Source: Ornithomonoglobus_A sp045649025 (GTDB taxonomy: Bacteria > Bacillota > Clostridia > UBA1381). Taken from it: a stretch of 22,281 nucleotides of DNA. The DNA lies in assembly GCA_045649025.1 (NCBI GenBank), contig JAZRPB010000019.1, positions 1-22,281 of the forward strand, given 5' to 3'. Of this stretch, positions 15,237 through 22,281 are shown piece by piece; the stretch's first letter is position 1; every line of letters starts with the position of its first letter. Both the position numbers and the translations under genes were made by a program. The notes beneath the pieces are model-generated. The model made no database searches and had not been told where the DNA came from. It saw only the letters and a list, made by a program, of their open reading frames with translations.

Positions 15237-15298
15237 TTGTGTTAGCACATAAACAGAGTGCAAATGTGTTTTACACTGTGTTTATCTGCTAAACATAA
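15237..15298 (+). promoter_or_regulatory. Long imperfect hairpin in the pnp leader, candidate RNase III/PNPase control site
   Basis: The arms 15237-15260 and 15274-15298 pair over about 22 positions with two mismatches and one bulged A, and three more A-T pairs extend towards the loop. An unused Shine-Dalgarno-like AAAGGAGG (15229-15236) sits at its base. In E. coli a long pnp leader hairpin is cut by RNase III and the product is degraded by PNPase, giving autoregulation; the parallel here is an inference. Confidence 0.55.
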
Positions 15299-15341
15299 AT
15301 CTCCAAAAAAACAAAAAACAAACAGAAAAGGAGAAAAAATT

Positions 15342-17438
15342 ATGTTTAGAACATTTGAAACTACACTTGCAGGCCGACCTCTTGTTGTTGAAACAGGTAA
15401 GATGGCACAGCTTACAAACGGCCACTGTCTTGTAAGATACGGCGATACTGCCGTTATGGTAAACGTTACAGCTTCACGTTCTCCGCGTGAGGGCGTAGAC
15501 TTCTTCCCCTTGAGTGTTGACTACGAAGAAAAGCTGTATTCAGTTGGTAAAATTCCTGGCGGATATATAAAAAGAGAGGGTAAGCCGTCAGAAAAGGCTA
15601 TTTTAACAAGCCGTGTTATCGACAGACCTATAAGACCGTTGTTCCCAGCAGATTTAAGAAACGATGTATCGGTTGTTGCAACCGTTCTTTCTGTGGAGCA
15701 GGATAACCCACCCGAAGTTGCCGCTATGATTGGTACTTCAATTGCACTTTCAATTTCAGATATTCCGTGGAATGGTCCAATTGGCGGTGTTTGGTTGGGT
15801 CTTGTTGACGGCGAGTTTGTTATAAACCCAACAGTTGAGGAAAGAGCAAACAGCGAAATGCAAGTTACAGTTGCAGGTACTCGTGAAAAGATTGTTATGA
15901 TAGAGGCTGGTGCTAACGAGGTTGAGGAAAGCATTATGCTCGACGGTATTAAGACTGCTCATAACACAATTATTGAAATATGCGATTTTATAGATAACAT
16001 TGCAAAGGAAATAGGCAAGCCAAAGTTTGAATACGAAGCACACGACGTTAATCATGAACTATACGATGCAATAAAGGAAATAGCATACGAAAAAATCCAA
16101 CACGCTCTTGATACAGATGATAAGAATATAAGAGATGCAAGACTTGGTGTTGTATCAGACGAAATTGTGGAGGCTTTGTCGGATAAGTTTGAAGACTTAA
16201 ATGAACAGCTTGGCGAAATCCTCTACAAGATGCAAAAGGAAATTGTAAGAGCATGGCTATACGAGGGCAGACGTGTTGACGGCAGAGGCTTAAACGAAAT
16301 AAGACCGCTTGATGCAGAGGTTGATTTATTACCAAGAACACACGGTTCAGGTATGTTTACAAGAGGACAAACACAAGTTTTAACAGTTGCAACACTTGCA
16401 CCATTATCTGAAATTCAAAAGCTCGACGGTATCGACACAACTGAAGAAACAAAGAGATATATGCACCACTACAACTTCCCATCATACTCTGTTGGTGAAA
16501 CAAAGCCATCAAGAGGTCCAGGTAGACGTGAGATTGGTCACGGTGCATTGGCAGAGCGTTCACTTGTTCCCGTACTTCCGTCAGAGGAGGAATTTCCATA
16601 TGCAATAAGAACTGTATCAGAGGTACTTTCTTCAAACGGCTCAACATCACAGGGCAGTGTTTGCGGTTCTACTCTTGCACTTATGGCAGCAGGCGTTCCA
16701 ATTAAAGCTCCCGTTGCAGGAATTTCTTGCGGTCTTATCACAACAGACGAAGGCTTTACCACAATGGTGGATATTCAGGGTCTTGAGGACTTCTACGGTG
16801 AAATGGACTTTAAGGTGGCAGGTACAAAGAAGGGTATTACATCAATTCAGGTTGATATTAAAAACGACGGTTTAACATACGACGTTATATGGGAAGCCTT
16901 CACAAAAACAAGAGATGCAAGATACCACATTATTGATGAGGTGCTGCTAAAGGCTATTCCTGAAGTAAGAAGCGAGCTTTCACCATACGCTCCAAAGGTT
17001 GAAACAATGCACATCAACCCCGATAAAATAAGAGAAGTTATTGGTCAGGGCGGTAAGGTAATTCAAAAGATAGTTGCCGACACAGGTGCTAAAATTGATA
17101 TTGAAGATGACGGAACAATTCACATCTTTGCAACAACCCAGGAAAGCGGTAAAGCAGCAAGAGAAGCTATTGAAGCTATTGTTGAAGAGCCAGAGGTTGG
17201 CAGAATTTATAAGGGTATTGTTAAAACAATACAGCCATTCGGTGCATTCGTTGAAATTCTACCAGGTAAAGACGGACTTTGCCACATTTCAAAGCTTGAC
17301 CGCGAAAGAGTTGAAAAGGTTGAGGATATTTGTAATGTAGGTGATGAGCTTATTGTTATGGTAATGGATATCGACGAAAGAACAGGCAAGATTTCACTAT
17401 CCCGACAGGATGCAATGGATATTATCGCAAACGCATAA
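15342..17438 (+). CDS. pnp: Polyribonucleotide nucleotidyltransferase (PNPase)
   Basis: A 3'-5' phosphorolytic exoribonuclease that degrades mRNA and can add 3' tails. The 698-residue protein has the full set of domains: RNase PH 1 (about 10-140), a helical linker (about 230-305), RNase PH 2 (about 310-540), KH (about 553-612, with the VIGQGGK loop at 566-572) and S1 (about 618-690, with GRIYKGIVKTIQPFGAFVEI). Catalytic residues equivalent to E. coli D486, D492 and K494 are D483, D489 and K491; the neighbouring D490 equivalent is Glu. The ATG at 15342 is chosen because AAGGAG (15328-15333) lies eight bases upstream and the protein then begins with the conserved MFRTFETTLAGRPL. An in-frame extension back to 15258 is open but lacks a ribosome binding site. 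Confidence 0.97.
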   Translation: MFRTFETTLAGRPLVVETGKMAQLTNGHCLVRYGDTAVMVNVTASRSPREGVDFFPLSVDYEEKLYSVGKIPGGYIKREGKPSEKAILTSRVIDRPIRPLFPADLRNDVSVVATVLSVEQDNPPEVAAMIGTSIALSISDIPWNGPIGGVWLGLVDGEFVINPTVEERANSEMQVTVAGTREKIVMIEAGANEVEESIMLDGIKTAHNTIIEICDFIDNIAKEIGKPKFEYEAHDVNHELYDAIKEIAYEKIQHALDTDDKNIRDARLGVVSDEIVEALSDKFEDLNEQLGEILYKMQKEIVRAWLYEGRRVDGRGLNEIRPLDAEVDLLPRTHGSGMFTRGQTQVLTVATLAPLSEIQKLDGIDTTEETKRYMHHYNFPSYSVGETKPSRGPGRREIGHGALAERSLVPVLPSEEEFPYAIRTVSEVLSSNGSTSQGSVCGSTLALMAAGVPIKAPVAGISCGLITTDEGFTTMVDIQGLEDFYGEMDFKVAGTKKGITSIQVDIKNDGLTYDVIWEAFTKTRDARYHIIDEVLLKAIPEVRSELSPYAPKVETMHINPDKIREVIGQGGKVIQKIVADTGAKIDIEDDGTIHIFATTQESGKAAREAIEAIVEEPEVGRIYKGIVKTIQPFGAFVEILPGKDGLCHISKLDRERVEKVEDICNVGDELIVMVMDIDERTGKISLSRQDAMDIIANA

Positions 17439-17471
17439 AAACTGTCTGTATCTAAATCCATACGCCTATTT

Positions 17472-17504
17472 AAAAAGGAATTCGCAAATGCGAATTCCTT
17501 TTTT
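17472..17504 (+). terminator. Bidirectional intrinsic terminator between pnp and the chromate transporter genes
   Basis: A perfect stem of about 14 pairs (17472-17485 with 17490-17503, containing GGAATTCGC) is flanked by A's on the left and T's on the right. It serves pnp on the plus strand and the convergent transporter operon on the minus strand. Confidence 0.85.
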
Positions 17505-17510
17505 GTTGTA

Positions 17511-18080
17511 TTACATATAAAATATAATTCCCAACACCGCCGAAAACAATATCAGCAATATAGGTGATGGTGCACTTTTCTTTATTTTTTTATATACCGT
17601 TGCAGCTGCTACAATAATTGCAAAAATTAAAATGCCAAAATGGTTTATGCTATACCCTTTGCCAATTGCCTCGAAGCCTAAAAGCACACTCAAAAAGGTT
17701 GTTATTGCAGTTGCAAGAATAAGTCCTATAACAACAGGTCTTACCCCCTCTAAAAACGCCTGAACACCCTTGAATTTAAGTAGATTTTTTAATATTGCCA
17801 CAATAATTAATATAATTATGAATGACGGCAGCACAACACCAAGCGTTGCAAAAAACGCCCCAAGGAATCCCGCTTGTGAAGAGCCCACAAAGGTTGCCAT
17901 ATTCACGGCAATCGGTCCAGGTGTTGACTCGGATACGGCAATAAAATTCATTATTGCATCACCTGTGAGCCAGCCGTTTAAAATGCATTTTTCTCTTATA
18001 AGCGGAATCATTGCATAACCGCCACCAAAAGTGAATAAACCAATTTGAACGAAGTTTACGAATAATTTTAATAAAATCAT
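17511..18080 (-). CDS. Chromate transporter-type (CHR) protein, second of a pair
   Basis: A 189-residue membrane protein, one half of the two-gene form of the CHR (chromate ion transporter) family. It has the N-terminal motif FTFGGGYAMIPLI, a downstream ESTPGPIAVNMATFVGSSQ and several hydrophobic helices. In single-domain CHR systems two homologous subunits of about 190 residues with opposite membrane orientation work together. Chromate efflux is established for some family members, but in gut-type anaerobes the physiological anion is unknown. The start ATG at 18080 overlaps the TAA stop of the upstream partner by one base, with a strong GGAGGTGA seven bases before it; the in-frame codons upstream would add seven residues over this ribosome binding site. 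The overlap implies translational coupling and matched amounts of the two subunits. Confidence 0.85.
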   Translation of the reverse strand: MILLKLFVNFVQIGLFTFGGGYAMIPLIREKCILNGWLTGDAIMNFIAVSESTPGPIAVNMATFVGSSQAGFLGAFFATLGVVLPSFIIILIIVAILKNLLKFKGVQAFLEGVRPVVIGLILATAITTFLSVLLGFEAIGKGYSINHFGILIFAIIVAAATVYKKIKKSAPSPILLILFSAVLGIIFYM

Positions 18081-18649
18081 TATTTCTTCACCTCCGTACA
18101 CAGTAGCCCTATAACATAAGCAAAAACTCCGATTAATCCGCCGATTATAATATAATAGATACTTGAAAACTTAATTGAAAGTACAGAAAATCCAACCATA
18201 CACAAAACAGTTACACACATAAGAGCAATTTCAAGCGGTGTTTTTTTCATTTTCTTAAACATCTTAATTCCTGCCGACAAAATCAAATACACCACACACA
18301 CCTGTATGCCCTTAAACGCCGCCTCAACTGCTGTGAATGTCATAAATTTATCAAAAAACAGCGATATTAAATATATAATTATAAACGAGGGAAGAACAAC
18401 CCCGAGAGTTGCAAGAGCAGAGCCTAAAAACTTGCCCACCTTGTAGCCTATAAAGGTTGCAGAATTAATGGCAATTGGTCCAGGTGTTGACTCGGAAATC
18501 ACCAAAACATCCATAAATTCATCGTGAGTAAGCCATTTTTTTCTTTGCACATACTCGTCCTCTAAAATTGAAATCATTGCATAGCCGCCGCCAAATGTTA
18601 ATGCCCCAATCTTTAGCTGCGTTAAAAACAACTGTATATATTTATTCAT
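18080..18649 (-). CDS. Chromate transporter-type (CHR) protein, first of a pair
   Basis: The partner of the adjacent CHR protein and exactly the same length, 189 residues. It shows the same landmarks: LTFGGGYAMISILEDEYV near the N-terminus and SESTPGPIAINSATFIGYKVG around residue 55, then three to four hydrophobic helices. The two proteins are clearly homologous but diverged, as expected of an old tandem duplication. The start follows AAGGAGAG by eight bases. It begins 56 bases after the M14 peptidase gene with no clear promoter or terminator between, so it probably belongs to the same transcript. A link between envelope peptidase genes and anion transport is not obvious. Confidence 0.85.
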   Translation of the reverse strand: MNKYIQLFLTQLKIGALTFGGGYAMISILEDEYVQRKKWLTHDEFMDVLVISESTPGPIAINSATFIGYKVGKFLGSALATLGVVLPSFIIIYLISLFFDKFMTFTAVEAAFKGIQVCVVYLILSAGIKMFKKMKKTPLEIALMCVTVLCMVGFSVLSIKFSSIYYIIIGGLIGVFAYVIGLLCTEVKK

Positions 18650-18705
18650 CAGCTCTCTCCTTTTTTATAAATATACTGTCCCCAAAAAATTCCTTATATA
18701 ATTTC

Positions 18706-19755
18706 CTATCGCTTTAATTCTCTTAAGGTTTCTCTAATAACATTTTTATTTTCTTCCCATATGTTATCAAAATATTCTGCGGGCACAGGAAGTAGGGGTG
18801 CTTCGCCTCCCACCTCAATTGTGATACTTGGTATATTCATTTTACATAGTGCCCAATCCTTATAGCCTGCGGCATCAACCTTTGTATAATCACCTTCAAG
18901 GTAGTATCCCGTTGCAGACGAAATTGCGTGTGCAAAGCTTTGCGTTTCTTCAAGCAAGCTTCCCGTCTGCTTAAAGTACCAATATATAAGCGAGCCTTTT
19001 GCGTGGTAGCTTATGGTTCTTTTAAACCCATAATTTCGGGTAAGCTCCACAAGTCCCGCCGCTTCGGGCGAGCAATGCGGATATTCGCCCTTGTATCGCT
19101 CCGATGACGGCACCTGTGCTCCCACATATGCATCCCAATCAGCATCAAAATTACGGTTTATGTCTATACCCTGTGCATTTGCTTTCCACTGTGTATAATC
19201 ATAAAATCCTGTGCTCTCACATATATTAAGTACACTATCCCTTACTTTTTGTGTTTTTAAGCCGTCTATCCCCTTTTGACATATTGTTACACCGTCGGGA
19301 TTGACCATCGGCACAAAATGCAGTGCAGTATTTTGCGAAAGTGCTAGAATTTCGCTGTCATTGTTATTAATTTTTTCTATATAATCACACAACTGCCGCA
19401 TAACCACCTGTGTTGTTATATATTCTCTTGCGTGCATTGCACCCATAATAAGAATATGGTTTTCACTTTTTAAATCACCTATAACAACATCATATACGTT
19501 TCTATCGTCATATGTTTTACACACATTAATAACCTGTATCATATCTCCGTGCCTTTTCTGGAGCAGGGAAATATCATTTCCCAAATCAGCGTATGTATAC
19601 ATTTGCGGTGACTGCATAATTTTTAATTCCTGTTGCAGATTTTCTTCAATTTCTCTGCTTTGGAGTGCCTTATCTATTTCATCTTTAAGATTGCCCCCGC
19701 ACGAGCAACACAGCATCACAATTGCGAGGGCAACATAAAATAATATCTTTTTCAT
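18706..19755 (-). CDS. M14 family zinc carboxypeptidase, secreted or lipid-anchored
   Basis: A 349-residue metallopeptidase. Zinc ligands are H108 and E111 (HARE) and H251 (SYHAKG). NRNF (200-203) provides the substrate-binding Asn-Arg, and E314 in SITIEVGG is the catalytic glutamate. The compact domain resembles bacterial M14 enzymes that cleave gamma-D-glutamyl-meso-diaminopimelate bonds in cell-wall peptides, so a role in wall turnover or recycling is likely but not shown. The N-terminus has a hydrophobic segment followed by LCCSCGG; C19, or possibly C16, may be a lipidation site outside the membrane. The gene starts six bases after the SH3b lipoprotein gene, with no good ribosome binding site of its own, which suggests translational coupling. 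Confidence 0.85.
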   Translation of the reverse strand: MKKILFYVALAIVMLCCSCGGNLKDEIDKALQSREIEENLQQELKIMQSPQMYTYADLGNDISLLQKRHGDMIQVINVCKTYDDRNVYDVVIGDLKSENHILIMGAMHAREYITTQVVMRQLCDYIEKINNNDSEILALSQNTALHFVPMVNPDGVTICQKGIDGLKTQKVRDSVLNICESTGFYDYTQWKANAQGIDINRNFDADWDAYVGAQVPSSERYKGEYPHCSPEAAGLVELTRNYGFKRTISYHAKGSLIYWYFKQTGSLLEETQSFAHAISSATGYYLEGDYTKVDAAGYKDWALCKMNIPSITIEVGGEAPLLPVPAEYFDNIWEENKNVIRETLRELKR

Positions 19756-19761
19756 TTTTTC

Positions 19762-20622
19762 TTATTGGATTTGCAGGTAGTATGCCTTTGCATAGCCTTC
19801 ATAACCATTGTAGGCAACCTTATAAAAGCCGTTTCCGTAATCTGAAAGGAAGGTTACGGTTGCATTTGCGGGAATTTTTAAAATTTCTGCTGCATTTTCG
19901 TTTGGATTAATTCTTAATGTTATAAACTGCTCTGCGTTTACAACCTTTGCATATGTGGTGGTATTATTGCTTTGCGACCTTGGTGTTGGTGAAAGATAAT
20001 ACGATTTTGCATAGCCCACATAGCCGTTGTATTCTACCTTGTAGAACGTGCTGTTTGCAACACCAATATATCCAACCTTTGCGTTCCACGGTATTTTCAC
20101 AATTTCATTTGCGTTTTCATTTGGAGCAACTCTTAATGTTATAAATTGTTCCGCATTCACAACGTAATATGTTGCCTTAACAGTGTTATCCTCCACATAC
20201 TGTGTCTGTGTTGATTGCTCTTTGGTAAACTCAATGTCCGCCTCTTCTTCATTGCCATTTTCCGATAGCTTGTTATTTATATCTTCTCTTAATTTATCAA
20301 CATCTCTGTTTATTGTATACTCCGAAAATTCCGATGGTATTGCGGTTATTTCCTGTTGAGCCTTTGCATATTCGCCCTCATCATAGGCAGCCTTTGCATT
20401 AATATACTTATCTAAAATCTTTATCATTGTTTCAAGCTCATCAGACCTTGCACCCTCATTTTTTGCCAACTGTAGCGACGACAGTGCCTCGTTGTAATCT
20501 CCCGATGCTATAAGAAGCTTGCCCTGTTCAACTGCTTTTTTTAAGGTGCTTGAACCGCACGAGCTTACAAGCATCACCAATGCCGTTATAAGCACTATTG
20601 CTTTTATATTTTTCATTTGCAT
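19762..20622 (-). CDS. Lipoprotein with tetratricopeptide-like region and two SH3b domains
   Basis: A 286-residue exported protein. The lipobox LVSSC places the lipidated cysteine at 22. Residues about 28-93 form a helical repeat region with GDYNEALSSLQLAKNEG and GEYAKAQQEI, of the TPR type. A linker rich in Glu, Asn and Gln follows. Two bacterial SH3 domains sit at 152-211 and 224-284; both contain VVNAEQFITLR, P-NENA and YNGY-GYAK-YYL, so they arose by tandem duplication. Such domains bind cell-wall peptides. The start ATG at 20622 follows GAGGTGGA by six bases. It is the first gene of a probable four-gene operon, and the M14 peptidase directly downstream may act on the wall this protein binds. 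Confidence 0.85.
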   Translation of the reverse strand: MQMKNIKAIVLITALVMLVSSCGSSTLKKAVEQGKLLIASGDYNEALSSLQLAKNEGARSDELETMIKILDKYINAKAAYDEGEYAKAQQEITAIPSEFSEYTINRDVDKLREDINNKLSENGNEEEADIEFTKEQSTQTQYVEDNTVKATYYVVNAEQFITLRVAPNENANEIVKIPWNAKVGYIGVANSTFYKVEYNGYVGYAKSYYLSPTPRSQSNNTTTYAKVVNAEQFITLRINPNENAAEILKIPANATVTFLSDYGNGFYKVAYNGYEGYAKAYYLQIQ

Positions 20623-20655
20623 AAGTTATCCACCTCTGTATGATTTTATATAAAT

Positions 20656-20684
20656 ATTATATAAAATTTGATACATATTGTCAA
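20656..20684 (-). promoter_or_regulatory. Consensus sigma-A promoter of the SH3b-M14-CHR operon
   Basis: On the minus strand TTGACA (20679-20684), a 17-base spacer and TATAAT (20656-20661) match the consensus exactly. It lies about 34 bases before the SH3b lipoprotein start. Confidence 0.85.
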
Positions 20685-20754
20685 GATGTTTTAAAACAAA
20701 AAAGCGGTGTGTAAATTGCGATTTTTAAGCAAGCATCAACTAACAGTTTTTCTA

Positions 20755-20783
20755 TTGACAGGAAAAATATTATGTGATATACT
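20755..20783 (+). promoter_or_regulatory. Sigma-A promoter of the copper-amine-oxidase-N-like protein
   Basis: TTGACA (20755-20760), a 17-base spacer and TATACT (20778-20783) face away from the SH3b operon promoter. The resulting leader is about 93 bases. Confidence 0.8.
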
Positions 20784-20790
20784 TTTGGTG

Positions 20791-20831
20791 GATTAATTAT
20801 GTAATCAGGCTTTAAATGGGCAATCCCCCTG
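20791..20831 (+). promoter_or_regulatory. Two adjacent hairpins in a 93-base leader
   Basis: GATTA (20791-20795) can pair with TAATC (20802-20806). Next to it CAGG (20806-20809) can pair with CCTG (20828-20831) around an inner GGG-CAAT-CCC hairpin (20818-20827). The two stems share one base. I match it to no known riboswitch. Confidence 0.3.
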
Positions 20832-20882
20832 TCATCACTATTATATTATTAATCTGTAAAACATATAAAGGGAGTAAAAAAT

Positions 20883-21980
20883 ATGAAAAAAAGAATAACT
20901 TTATTTATTACAACAATTGCCGTTATCTGTGTGAGTGCTATGTCGGCATCGGCTATTGATTTTAAGGCTATTGACCCTGACCGTGTAGGAAATGCAACAG
21001 ATGAGCTTTATGAAATAATCCATAATACATCCGTTGAAGAAATGTCAACCGCAGCATGTGAGACCGTAATTTGCAACAACGGCAAAAGGGACCTTATGAG
21101 TTTTGATAAGACCTTCCATTTCGCAAACGAAACAGAGTATTACGACTATGATTTCACCGTTGACCCCGCTCTTGGCTCAAAGGCTGTTGTGCTAAATGAT
21201 ATAGATTGGATGTCGGTATCTTATTGGGATAGCATAAATACTCCGGGAAAAGCAGAAAATTACATCGATATAGCTCCCGACGGTTACGACCAATCAAAGG
21301 CAGAAGATGGTTATGAAAATGTACCCAAGGGCACAACCTTTACTTTGGATAAGTATGGCTATTACTTTTTCACAATATTTATGGATGAAGACTCGGAAGA
21401 GGCAGTATACATAACAGTAAGACTTGATGACCCCGAATATATTGAACATATGTGCAGAGAAAAGTATAGTAACTATGTTTTTGCAGGCTACGAAGCATAC
21501 CTTAATGGCAACACAACAGTTGATGAGCCTGTTGTGGCACCCCCAACCACAACAATGGCCGAATCAAAATCCCAAAGCATTACCATTGCCGGCAAAACAA
21601 ATTCTCTTGAGGCTTTTAATATAGCAGATAACAACTATTTTAAGCTGCGTGATATTTGTTGTGCCCTCACAGATATGGACTATAACATTGAGGTTGAATG
21701 GGACGGAGAAAAGAATGCTATTAACCTCATAAAAAACAAACCATATACAAGAGTGGGCGGTGAGTATAAGCAAAGCGACTTTATGATGCACGAGGCAAAT
21801 GTTTCAAACGCCACTGTTTATCTTGATGGTGAGCAGATAGATATGAAAGCTTATAACATTGGCGGAAATAATTTCTTTAAGTTGCGTGACCTTTGCCGTG
21901 CACTTAATATATACATCAACTGGAATTCGCAACGTCAGATAATAGAAATCGACCCTTCTAATACGTATGTTGAAAACTAA
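20883..21980 (+). CDS. Secreted protein with copper-amine-oxidase-N-like C-terminal domain
   Basis: A 365-residue exported protein. The first 24 residues form a signal peptide ending in SASA, cleaved before IDFK. Residues about 25-215 are an acidic, aromatic-rich region that I do not recognise. A Pro/Thr linker (218-225) leads to a C-terminal domain (about 231-358) resembling the copper amine oxidase N-terminal domain family (PF07833), a common stalk or wall-associated module in Clostridia. Its two halves share a motif: NNYFKLRD at 250-257 and NNFFKLRD at 329-336, each followed by an Ala-Leu and a WD or WN strand end. No catalytic domain was seen, so it is unlikely to be an oxidase. The start follows AAGGGAG by eight bases. 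It is probably monocistronic and divergent from the SH3b operon. Confidence 0.75.
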   Translation: MKKRITLFITTIAVICVSAMSASAIDFKAIDPDRVGNATDELYEIIHNTSVEEMSTAACETVICNNGKRDLMSFDKTFHFANETEYYDYDFTVDPALGSKAVVLNDIDWMSVSYWDSINTPGKAENYIDIAPDGYDQSKAEDGYENVPKGTTFTLDKYGYYFFTIFMDEDSEEAVYITVRLDDPEYIEHMCREKYSNYVFAGYEAYLNGNTTVDEPVVAPPTTTMAESKSQSITIAGKTNSLEAFNIADNNYFKLRDICCALTDMDYNIEVEWDGEKNAINLIKNKPYTRVGGEYKQSDFMMHEANVSNATVYLDGEQIDMKAYNIGGNNFFKLRDLCRALNIYINWNSQRQIIEIDPSNTYVEN

Positions 21981-22010
21981 ATAAAACTGAACGAACAAAA
22001 AAGGGGATGT

Positions 22011-22035
22011 AAAAAAGCGCAGATCGCAAAAAGCC
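22011..22035 (+). repeat. Short left module of dispersed repeat, copy 2
   Basis: AAAAAAGCGCAGATCGCAAA and the following AAGCC match the module at 3027-3050 with four or so differences. It starts 30 bases after the stop of the upstream gene. The 95 or so bases between it and the larger repeat are AT-rich, differ from copy 1 and hold no gene. Confidence 0.6.
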
Positions 22036-22131
22036 AGTAAATAAATCAAATACAAGTTAATTGTTTATTATGAAAAAGGTATAAAACACACAAAAATTTA
22101 TTATTATTTGATTTTTCTGATTTTTAAGACT

Positions 22132-22253
22132 TTTTGCTATAAACAAACCTCACCACTCGACGTACCCTCGTACGCCTTCGGGTAACCCAAAAACAAAGCG
22201 TTCGCTTTGCTTTTGGTTCGGTTTGTTCATTCTGCATCTTTTTTTCCTATCCC
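22132..22253 (+). repeat. Dispersed structured intergenic repeat, right module, copy 2
   Basis: The second copy of the 121-base element at 3162-3282, with the same orientation. P1 lies at 22142-22149 with 22220-22227, P2 at 22161-22165 with 22170-22174 and P3 at 22187-22199 with 22204-22216. The two substitutions at the tip of P3 (G at 22200, C at 22203) keep the arms complementary. The right edge abuts another terminator-like palindrome, as in copy 1. Confidence 0.85.
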
Positions 22254-22256
22254 CCC

Positions 22257-22281
22257 AAAAAAGTGGTGTAAAATTTACACC
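22257..22281 (-). terminator. Probable terminator of a minus-strand gene beyond the window (cut)
   Basis: After six A's, the palindrome GGTGTAAA-A-TTTACACC (22265-22281) fills the last bases of the window. The position matches the rpoC terminator beside copy 1, so a minus-strand gene probably ends just beyond the window. Confidence 0.5.

Noticed and set aside
15258..15341. In-frame 28-residue extension of PNPase upstream of 15342
   Set aside because: It has no usable ribosome binding site, it overlaps the leader hairpin, and the conserved protein begins at MFRTFETTLAG with a good AAGGAG.
21981..22131. Possible gene in the AT-rich stretch between the last gene and repeat copy 2
   Set aside because: There is no open frame of useful length with a start signal on either strand. 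An AAATCAAATA-type inverted repeat is present but looks like chance in such AT-rich DNA.
1..22281. CRISPR array, prophage, insertion sequence or toxin-antitoxin module
   Set aside because: No regularly spaced repeats, integrase, transposase, phage structural gene or small paired genes were found. The repeats seen are two isolated copies.

Overview
The window looks like chromosomal DNA of a low-GC Gram-positive bacterium of the class Clostridia, possibly in or near the Oscillospirales/Ruminococcaceae. This is an inference from several signs: AT-rich composition, AGGAGG-type ribosome binding sites, near-consensus sigma-A promoters with 17-base spacers, clostridial-style RpoB and RpoC with a long acidic RpoB tail, zinc-binding L31, and secreted proteins carrying SH3b or copper-amine-oxidase-N-like domains. 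No phage, plasmid, insertion sequence, CRISPR array, tRNA or rRNA gene was found.

Layout. (1) 1-3028: the start of a leftward MATE efflux gene diverges from a rightward EamA/DMT transporter, followed by an NhaC-type antiporter. (2) 3029-3323: a convergent intergenic region holding a terminator, copy 1 of a structured repeat, and the rpoC terminator. (3) 3324-11064: rpoB and rpoC on the minus strand with their own consensus promoter, away from the usual rplL and rpsL/rpsG neighbours. (4) 11117-14490: a leftward SDR plus Gfo/Idh/MocA oxidoreductase pair diverging from an aldo/keto reductase. (5) 14502-17504: rpmE, rpsO and pnp rightward, with structured leaders before rpsO and pnp. (6) 17511-20684: a leftward probable operon of SH3b lipoprotein, M14 zinc carboxypeptidase and two single-domain chromate-type transporters. 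(7) 20755-21980: a secreted protein with a copper-amine-oxidase-N-like C-terminus. (8) 21981-22281: repeat copy 2 and the first part of another terminator.

The core genes cover RNA synthesis (rpoBC), translation (rpmE, rpsO) and RNA decay (pnp). The accessory genes are transporters, NAD(P)-dependent oxidoreductases of unknown substrate and cell-envelope proteins. The most interesting material is noncoding. A 121-base element recurs 18,970 bases apart, can fold as a three-way junction, carries paired substitutions that keep its long hairpin symmetric, and both times sits directly beside a terminator. The rpsO-pnp junction holds two hairpins, one about 22 pairs long, that recall the RNase III-processed pnp leader of E. 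coli. RpoC carries an insertion of roughly 90 residues that seems to contain a duplicated segment. No clearly new multi-gene defence or metabolic system was seen.
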